64,000 nt of DNA from Shinella sp. SUS2 (lineage in GTDB: Bacteria > Pseudomonadota > Alphaproteobacteria > Rhizobiales > Rhizobiaceae): contig NZ_KQ410741.1 of NCBI RefSeq assembly GCF_001262505.1, positions 93,664-157,663 on the forward strand. The letters are read 5' to 3'. A program made the position numbers and the translations under genes. This document shows positions 59,235-64,000 of the stretch, in pieces. The notes below the pieces were generated by a model. That model searched no databases. It had not been told where the DNA came from and was given only the letters and a program-made list of their open reading frames with translations. Position 1 is the first letter of the stretch. Every line of letters begins with the position of its first letter.

Positions 59235-60188
59235 ATGGATTCGCGCACCCGCCCGCCTGCTCCCGTCGTCCTGCCACCCACGCACCTGCCCGGCTGGACC
59301 CTGCCGCGCGGCCGGACGCCGGATGACCTCGACGCCGCCTTTGCCGCCGGCACAGCCCTGAAAACCCTGGACGACCTCGTTCGCAGCGAACCCGTGTGGA
59401 TCGGCTGCTGGCGCGCGCGCCAGGCGCTTGCCTGCGCCGTCGCTGCCGTCCGGCTGGCGGGCAGGGGAGAGGACGAGGCGGCCCTGCGCGATGCCGCGCT
59501 GCTGACGGCGCCTGGCGATGATCCGGGGCCGGCCGGAAAGCTCTTCCTCGCCTTCGGCAAGCTCGCAAGCCGCAAGGGTGCCATCTCGTCGAAATTCATC
59601 GCCGAGATGGCCGATCTCTTTGGCCTCGCCTGGGACACCCGGCTCGAGGCAGCTGTCGATCACGCCGATGCGGTCCTGCAGTCGGGCCGCCCTGCGCCCT
59701 TCGCCGCAGCCGAACTCGTGGCCGCCATCCATGCCGAACGGCCGGATGCCGAAGCCCTCGCCTGGGCGCTCGGCGATGCGATGATCGCGGAAAAACTCAA
59801 ATGGCAGCACCCCGTACCGCTGCTGATGGCCGAGCGCCACGGCCCCGCCTTCCGAACGATCGGGGGGAGGGGACGGGTGCGCCCCGGCGAACCAGGCTTC
59901 GAGCGCGCCGTCTGCCTCGCGCTGGTCGAAGGTGCCGGTTCAGCACTAAGGTCGGCCAGCGAAGTCGCGCGCCGTGCCGAGCAGCTTCTTGCCGCCGCAC
60001 CGAAGGTGCGGACCAAGGGCGCGAGCGCCGTTATCCGCAAGCTGCTCGACGAGGATGCCATCTCGGCCTCCGCGCGCGGCACCAACCTCTCCCGCTGGGC
60101 CAGCACCCGGCTGTTCGAGCGGTTGCAAGGGTTCGGCGCCGTGCGGGAACTGTCCGGCCGCACCTCCTTCAGGATCTTCGGGTTGTAA
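59235..60188 (+). CDS. DUF1403 family protein
   Basis: About 317 aa, DUF1403 family, known mainly from Rhizobiales and usually encoded directly ahead of an ScpB-like gene. Segments 'VWIGCWRARQALACAVAAVR', 'GKLASRKGAISSKFIAEMAD' and 'SLSRWASTRLFERLQ'-like C-terminus are present. It is helix-rich with a Pro-rich N-terminus. The ATG at 59235 is the first that fits family length. Function unknown; pairing with ScpB suggests a role in replicon maintenance or chromosome structure. Confidence 0.85.
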   Translation: MDSRTRPPAPVVLPPTHLPGWTLPRGRTPDDLDAAFAAGTALKTLDDLVRSEPVWIGCWRARQALACAVAAVRLAGRGEDEAALRDAALLTAPGDDPGPAGKLFLAFGKLASRKGAISSKFIAEMADLFGLAWDTRLEAAVDHADAVLQSGRPAPFAAAELVAAIHAERPDAEALAWALGDAMIAEKLKWQHPVPLLMAERHGPAFRTIGGRGRVRPGEPGFERAVCLALVEGAGSALRSASEVARRAEQLLAAAPKVRTKGASAVIRKLLDEDAISASARGTNLSRWASTRLFERLQGFGAVRELSGRTSFRIFGL

Positions 60189-60190
60189 CG

Positions 60191-60877
60191 ATGACCGGAT
60201 CGACCGCTCCCAGGGCACCGCGCGCCGGCAAGGCGAAGACGGAGAAGGAAATCCTCTTCGATCGCGAACTGGAGGATCTGCCGCCGGACCTGCGCTGGCG
60301 GGAATGGATGCTGCGCATCGAGGCCGTCATCTTCGCTTCGGCCGAACCGGTAACCCGTGAGACCTTGGCCCGCATCGTTGGTAAGGATTGCAGCATCGAT
60401 CTTCTGATCGACGACCTCAAGGAAGATTTACACGGGCGGCCCTACGAGATCGTCGCCGTTGCCGGCGGCTGGCAGCACCGGACCCGCCTGCGCTATACCG
60501 ATGCGATCCGTGCATCCTCCACACCCACGCGCGGGGGCGGATCATTGCTGTCAGAATTCGAGGCGATGGTGCTGATGGCCGTGGGATACTTCCAGCCGGT
60601 CACACGAGGCGAGCTGTCGAAGATCTTCGGCAAGGAGGTCAGCCGCGACACGATCGGCGCCCTGCGCAACATAGGTTTCATCGGTTCCGGCCCGCGCAGC
60701 CCGACGCCGGGCGCCCCCTACACCTATGTGACGACCAAACAATTCCTCTCGGCCTTCGGCATGGAAACGCTGCGCGACCTGCCGGATATCGAGGCGCTCG
60801 AAGACGCCGGATTGCTCAGCCGCAAGGAAATGCTGGACGAAACTCTTCCCGCCGCGGCGGACGACGGGGAGGGGTGA
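60191..60877 (+). CDS. scpB: ScpB-like segregation and condensation protein B
   Basis: About 228 aa, two winged-helix ScpB domains ('LRIEAVIFASAEPVTRETLA', 'YEIVAVAGGWQHRTRLRYTD' and 'SEFEAMVLMAVGYFQPVTRG', 'DTIGALRNIGFIGSGPRSPT'). Canonical ScpB acts with ScpA and SMC; no scpA or smc is nearby, and a DUF1403 gene ends two bases before the start. This is the accessory DUF1403-ScpB type typical of rhizobial secondary replicons (family knowledge), not the housekeeping scpAB operon. Confidence 0.9.
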   Translation: MTGSTAPRAPRAGKAKTEKEILFDRELEDLPPDLRWREWMLRIEAVIFASAEPVTRETLARIVGKDCSIDLLIDDLKEDLHGRPYEIVAVAGGWQHRTRLRYTDAIRASSTPTRGGGSLLSEFEAMVLMAVGYFQPVTRGELSKIFGKEVSRDTIGALRNIGFIGSGPRSPTPGAPYTYVTTKQFLSAFGMETLRDLPDIEALEDAGLLSRKEMLDETLPAAADDGEG

Positions 60878-61129
60878 TCAGGCCGGAAGGGCGAGGCACC
60901 GGTGGCGGCGCGGCGGGGTCTACCGCGACCCGCCTGCATGCGCGGGGCGCCGCCGAAGACTCGCTTGGCGTGGATGAACGAAGGGCGAAGTTCGTCGACT
61001 GCATGGCATGGGCGAGAGATGCTGCCGGCGACGACGCCTACGCGCGCGTCCGCCATGCTCGATGGTGACGATGTCTGGGGCGCTCTCGGCGACTTCTTCG
61101 GCAATGCCCCGCCTCCAGCCCCGTGATCC

Positions 61130-62263
61130 TCATGCCCCATCGAGCTGCCGCTTCTCCTTGGCATAGCGCACCAGCGCCAGGAACCGGTAGATGCCGTGCA
61201 CGAACTTGCCATAGGGCATGGTGACGAACAGGCTGAAGACGACGCCGAGATGCAGGGCGAGCAGCAGGCCCATGGCCGGGGTGGCGCGCAGGACAAGCAA
61301 CAGAAGACCGGTCAGGCTCGTCAGGAACAGCATGACGAGGAAGGCGACGTCCATGCCGGTGCGCGAACCGTCCTTGAGGACGGGATCGCGGCGCCATTTT
61401 GCATGGAGCAGGCCAACCGGCCCGACGAGCAACCCGATACCGCCGAGTGTGCCGAGCACGACGGGGAGATCATACACCGGGTAGGGGGCTTCGAGACCGA
61501 GAAGGTAGTGGTAGAGCGTCGCCGTCGAGGTTGCAGCAAAACACAGAAGGAAGCCGTAGAACGTCATGTGGTGATAGAGGCGCCGCCGATCGGTCGGCCT
61601 GTCGTCCTCGTTCATGCAGCCGACCCCGGCACCGTCGAGGTAGCGCAAGCTTCCGGCATCGCGGACCGCCTGCCAGATCGAGGCGGACTCCCCGAGCGTG
61701 CCGGCGGGCTCGCCGATATCCTTCCAGAAATTGCGGATGCCCATTGCCATCGCCACCATGGCATAGGCGAAGGCAGCGCCGAAAAGCAGCACCATCGCAT
61801 TGTGCGGCATCAGCTTGTAGAAGGCACCGGGGCCGGTATGCACGCCGAAGAGCACGGCAGGATCGTGCCAGACGGCAAAGCCGGCAATGAAGAGCGCCAC
61901 GCTTAGCGCCGCAATCAGGCTGATCGCCAGCCCGTTGCGATGAAAAAGGCCGGAAAGGGCCCGCGGCCAGGCATAGGCCCGGTAGGAATCGTTGCGCACG
62001 ATCGCCAGCGTCTTCGGCACGTTCACATCGAATTCGTGCGGCGGCGAGAACTGGCAATCGTGGAAGCAGGCGCCGCAGCTGTGACAGAGATTGGCAAGAT
62101 AGTTGAGATCGCCGTCCGAAAAGGCACGCCGCATCTCCATGGCCGGGAAAACGGCGCAAAGCCCCTCGCAGTACCGGCAGGAATTGCAAACCGTCATCAG
62201 ACGGTCAGCCTCGGCAAGGCTGGCCGTCGCATGGGCCGGCTTGAGCTGGGTATGGATGTTCAT
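61130..62263 (-). CDS. tcuB: Tricarballylate utilisation protein B (TcuB-like, Fe-S/heme membrane protein)
   Basis: A 377-aa protein with two N-terminal iron-sulfur motifs ('CNSCRYCEGLCAVFP' and 'CHSCGACFHDCQFSPPHEFD') followed by about six to seven transmembrane helices with several His residues suited to heme or quinone binding. TcuB/CitB proteins reoxidise the FADH2 of TcuA and pass electrons to the quinone pool. The start overlaps the tcuA stop by 4 bp. Confidence 0.93.
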   Translation of the reverse strand: MNIHTQLKPAHATASLAEADRLMTVCNSCRYCEGLCAVFPAMEMRRAFSDGDLNYLANLCHSCGACFHDCQFSPPHEFDVNVPKTLAIVRNDSYRAYAWPRALSGLFHRNGLAISLIAALSVALFIAGFAVWHDPAVLFGVHTGPGAFYKLMPHNAMVLLFGAAFAYAMVAMAMGIRNFWKDIGEPAGTLGESASIWQAVRDAGSLRYLDGAGVGCMNEDDRPTDRRRLYHHMTFYGFLLCFAATSTATLYHYLLGLEAPYPVYDLPVVLGTLGGIGLLVGPVGLLHAKWRRDPVLKDGSRTGMDVAFLVMLFLTSLTGLLLLVLRATPAMGLLLALHLGVVFSLFVTMPYGKFVHGIYRFLALVRYAKEKRQLDGA

Positions 62264-63681
62264 GCGGCCTCCGGGGACTGGCTGGCGGACGAAACGAGAC
62301 GGGCAGCCTCCCGGCCGGCAATACGGCCGAAAACGCTGCCGATCGTCATGCCGATGCCGGCGGCATAACCCTGGCCAAGCACGTTGCCGGCCATGATCTC
62401 TCCGGCGGCGAACATGTTGGCGGCAGGCTGCCCATCCCCCATCGCCATGCGCGCCGCCCGGTCAACCTTGACGCCGAGATAGGTGAAGGTGATACCCGGC
62501 CGGACCGGATAGGCATAGAAAGGCGCCGTCTCGATGCGCCGTGCCCAGTGGGTCTTGGCCGGCTCGATGCCCTCGGTCCGACAGTTGTCGAGGGTCGTGT
62601 GATCGAAAGTACCCGGCCGGACGGCGGCATTGAAACCGGCAACCGTGCGCTCCAGCGCCTCCGGCTCCAGACCCAGCCTCTCCGCAAGCTCGCCGATCGT
62701 ATCAGCCTTTACCGGCGGAAAGAGCGACGGCATGAAGAGTTCGAGCGAGGGCGCGTCGAAGACGATGTAGGCGATCTGGTCCGGCTGGGCGGCAACGAGC
62801 CGCCCCCATATGGCATAGCGTTTCGGCCAGACGTCCTCGCCTTCATCGTAGAAGCGTTCGGCATGCCTGTTGACGACAATGCCGAAGACGACGCAGTCGA
62901 GGCGCGTGATGATACCACCGTCGAATTTCGGGGCGCGCGCATCGATCGCGACGGCATGGCACTGGGTGGGGTCGCCGATTTGCATCACGCCCCTGTCGAT
63001 GAGCATCCGCAGCACGGTGCCGCGATTGTAGGGCGTACCCCGGATCAGGAAGTTTTCGGCAATCTCGCCCCAACCTTCCTTCAGCCAGTCGATATTCGCC
63101 TCGAACCCCCCGCTGGCCGCGATGAAGGTTTTCGCGCGGAGGACGACGTCCTTGCCCGCATGTCGCACGGTGGCGGAACGAAAGTGCATGCCTTCGATCG
63201 AAAGGTCCACGACCTCAGCGTCATAGACGACCTCGACACCGAGGCCTTCGGCCGTGCGGTAAAGCGCATTGAGCATCGCCCGTCCACCGCCGAGGAAGAA
63301 GGAATTGGTGCGCCCGAGGCTGAGCGTGCCGCCAAGGGAAGGCTGGAAACGCACGCCCTGCTCGACGATCCAGGTCAGCATCTCCTTGGATTCGGCGATC
63401 ATCATGCGCGCCAGGACCTCGTCCGTCCGTCCGCCGGTCACCCGCAGAAGATCCTCGAAGAACTCCTCCTCGGTATAGGGGCCGGAGAGTGTTTCGGTCG
63501 CCGCATCGTGCGCGCAGCGCATGTTGCGCGTGTGGCGCGTATTGCCGCCCCTGTAGAAATGCGGCGCACCTTCGACGACGAGCACGCGCGCGCCGTCACG
63601 CCGGGCGCTGATCGCCGCACAGAGCGCGGCATTGCCGCCACCGGCGATGAGCACGTCATATTCTGTCGAGCCGTCAAGCAT
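62260..63681 (-). CDS. tcuA: FAD-dependent tricarballylate dehydrogenase (TcuA-like)
   Basis: About 473 aa, FAD_binding_2 (fumarate reductase/succinate dehydrogenase flavoprotein) family. 'YDVLIAGGGNAALCAAISAR' binds FAD; 'GAPHFYRGGNTRHTRNMRCA' and the C-terminal 'ANMFAAGEIMAGNVLGQGYA' are TcuA-typical. It oxidises tricarballylate to cis-aconitate, feeding the TCA cycle, with TcuB as electron acceptor. I start at ATG 63681; an in-frame start at 63714 is possible. A palindrome lies 53 bp upstream. The usual transporter TcuC and regulator TcuR are not in the window. Confidence 0.92.
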   Translation of the reverse strand: MLDGSTEYDVLIAGGGNAALCAAISARRDGARVLVVEGAPHFYRGGNTRHTRNMRCAHDAATETLSGPYTEEEFFEDLLRVTGGRTDEVLARMMIAESKEMLTWIVEQGVRFQPSLGGTLSLGRTNSFFLGGGRAMLNALYRTAEGLGVEVVYDAEVVDLSIEGMHFRSATVRHAGKDVVLRAKTFIAASGGFEANIDWLKEGWGEIAENFLIRGTPYNRGTVLRMLIDRGVMQIGDPTQCHAVAIDARAPKFDGGIITRLDCVVFGIVVNRHAERFYDEGEDVWPKRYAIWGRLVAAQPDQIAYIVFDAPSLELFMPSLFPPVKADTIGELAERLGLEPEALERTVAGFNAAVRPGTFDHTTLDNCRTEGIEPAKTHWARRIETAPFYAYPVRPGITFTYLGVKVDRAARMAMGDGQPAANMFAAGEIMAGNVLGQGYAAGIGMTIGSVFGRIAGREAARLVSSASQSPEAA

Positions 63682-63733
63682 GCTGGAGCCGTTCCGCCTT
63701 TGCTGCACTTGCACCGTTCATACTGCACACATT

Positions 63734-63741
63734 TGTATACA
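63734..63741. promoter_or_regulatory. TGTATACA palindrome upstream of tcuAB
   Basis: A perfect TGTATACA at 63734-63741 within TTTGTATACAGT fits the T-x-GTATAC-x-A core bound by GntR/FCD regulators and lies upstream of tcuA. A GntR- or LysR-type regulator for tcu genes is expected outside the window. Confidence 0.5.
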
Positions 63742-64000
63742 GTCAAGCATGTGCCGGAAGGGCGCGACGTTCGCGCTGCATCGAACGGCAAATCGGAAAT
63801 GAAAACAGGGCCTCGCAATTGGAGAAGCCCCCATTCGCCGAAGGGCAGTATGCAAATGGATACATCGATGTGGCGTAGGAATAGGAAATTATCTATAAGG
63901 CGCTTATCACGCCAGCGGTCGGCGTGAATTTGATGATCAGCGCCGAACGCGGGAGTGATTTCCGGGTACGGACAGCGGAAATGGCCGCACCCGCATCCCG
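63742..64000. other. End of window, no gene recognised
   Basis: About 259 bp. The only plus-strand frame that enters is antisense to tcuA and continues to 63927 without coding character. A small GTAT-N8-ATAC inverted repeat at 63848-63863 is noted but weak. Promoter of a gene beyond the window may start here. Confidence 0.35.

Noticed and set aside
60902..61126. Possible small plus-strand gene after scpB
   Set aside because: Three frames are open across this stretch and none has a convincing start or motif.
62548..63927. Long plus-strand open frame of 459 codons opposite tcuA
   Set aside because: Antisense shadow of a high-GC gene; tcuA has clear FAD motifs and this frame has no family signature.
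1..64000. tRNA, rRNA or CRISPR features
   Set aside because: No cloverleaf with a TTCGA-type arm, rRNA segment or direct-repeat array was seen on reading; a tRNAscan or CRISPR search was not possible.

Overview
The window reads as a high-GC alphaproteobacterial replicon of the Rhizobiales, most likely Rhizobiaceae (Rhizobium, Shinella, Ensifer or a relative). The evidence is strong G/C preference at third codon positions, a DUF982 protein, a DUF3008 protein, an HWE-kinase bacteriophytochrome, a sigmaE-ChrR system, many TRAP and sugar-binding transport proteins, and a DUF1403-ScpB pair. There are no ribosomal, tRNA or core-metabolism operons. The layout is catabolic and sensory cassettes, each with its own GntR, LysR, LacI or AraC regulator, which suits a megaplasmid or chromid (inference).

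Layout. (1) 1-4617: a one-strand catabolic operon with a DadA-like oxidase (cut by the window edge), aldehyde dehydrogenase, a proline racemase superfamily enzyme with a Ser/Cys catalytic pair, and two SDRs. (2) 4935-8023: a red-light module, heme oxygenase, bacteriophytochrome HWE kinase and receiver, all overlapping; an eight-G run sits where kinase and receiver change frame. (3) 8261-14048: membrane AraC regulator, secreted hydrolase, amidase-cupin operon, divergent PaiB-like protein and a GntR with two winged helices. (4) 14515-21434: rpoE-chrR singlet-oxygen cluster with a CFA-synthase-like methyltransferase, DUF1295, DUF1365, DUF2147 and DUF2177 proteins and a flavin desaturase-like enzyme. 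Three promoters match TGATCC-N18-TA(A/G)A(A/G). (5) 21568-31686: GntR-controlled operon coupling a TRAP transporter to a lower meta-cleavage pathway. (6) 31900-36928: a second TRAP transporter with a ureohydrolase and divergent LysR. (7) 37318-40095: chemoreceptor, then a decayed IS30-family remnant.

(8) 40494-46131: LacI-led cassette with an integral-membrane di-iron hydroxylase, Rieske ferredoxin, FAD ferredoxin reductase, periplasmic sugar-binding protein and TIM-barrel isomerase. It looks like a complete electron-transfer chain for hydroxylating a carbohydrate-like ligand, and I cannot match it to a known pathway. (9) 46399-47947: CBS/DUF982 group with a 68-aa protein. (10) 48238-57143: 1241-aa hybrid kinase, DUF3008, AraC plus PhyH dioxygenase, RTX protein, another AraC. 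(11) 57198-63681: second-type FtsI transpeptidase, DUF1403-ScpB pair, tcuAB-like tricarboxylate oxidation genes.

Themes: uptake proteins co-encoded with the enzymes that use their ligands; perfect hairpins directly after all three solute-binding protein genes; palindromic operators in the control regions of most cassettes. The best candidates for undescribed biology are the di-iron hydroxylase cassette, the meta-cleavage operon with its degenerate VOC and class II aldolase-like proteins, the split phytochrome-receiver gene, and the uncharacterised members of the sigmaE cluster.
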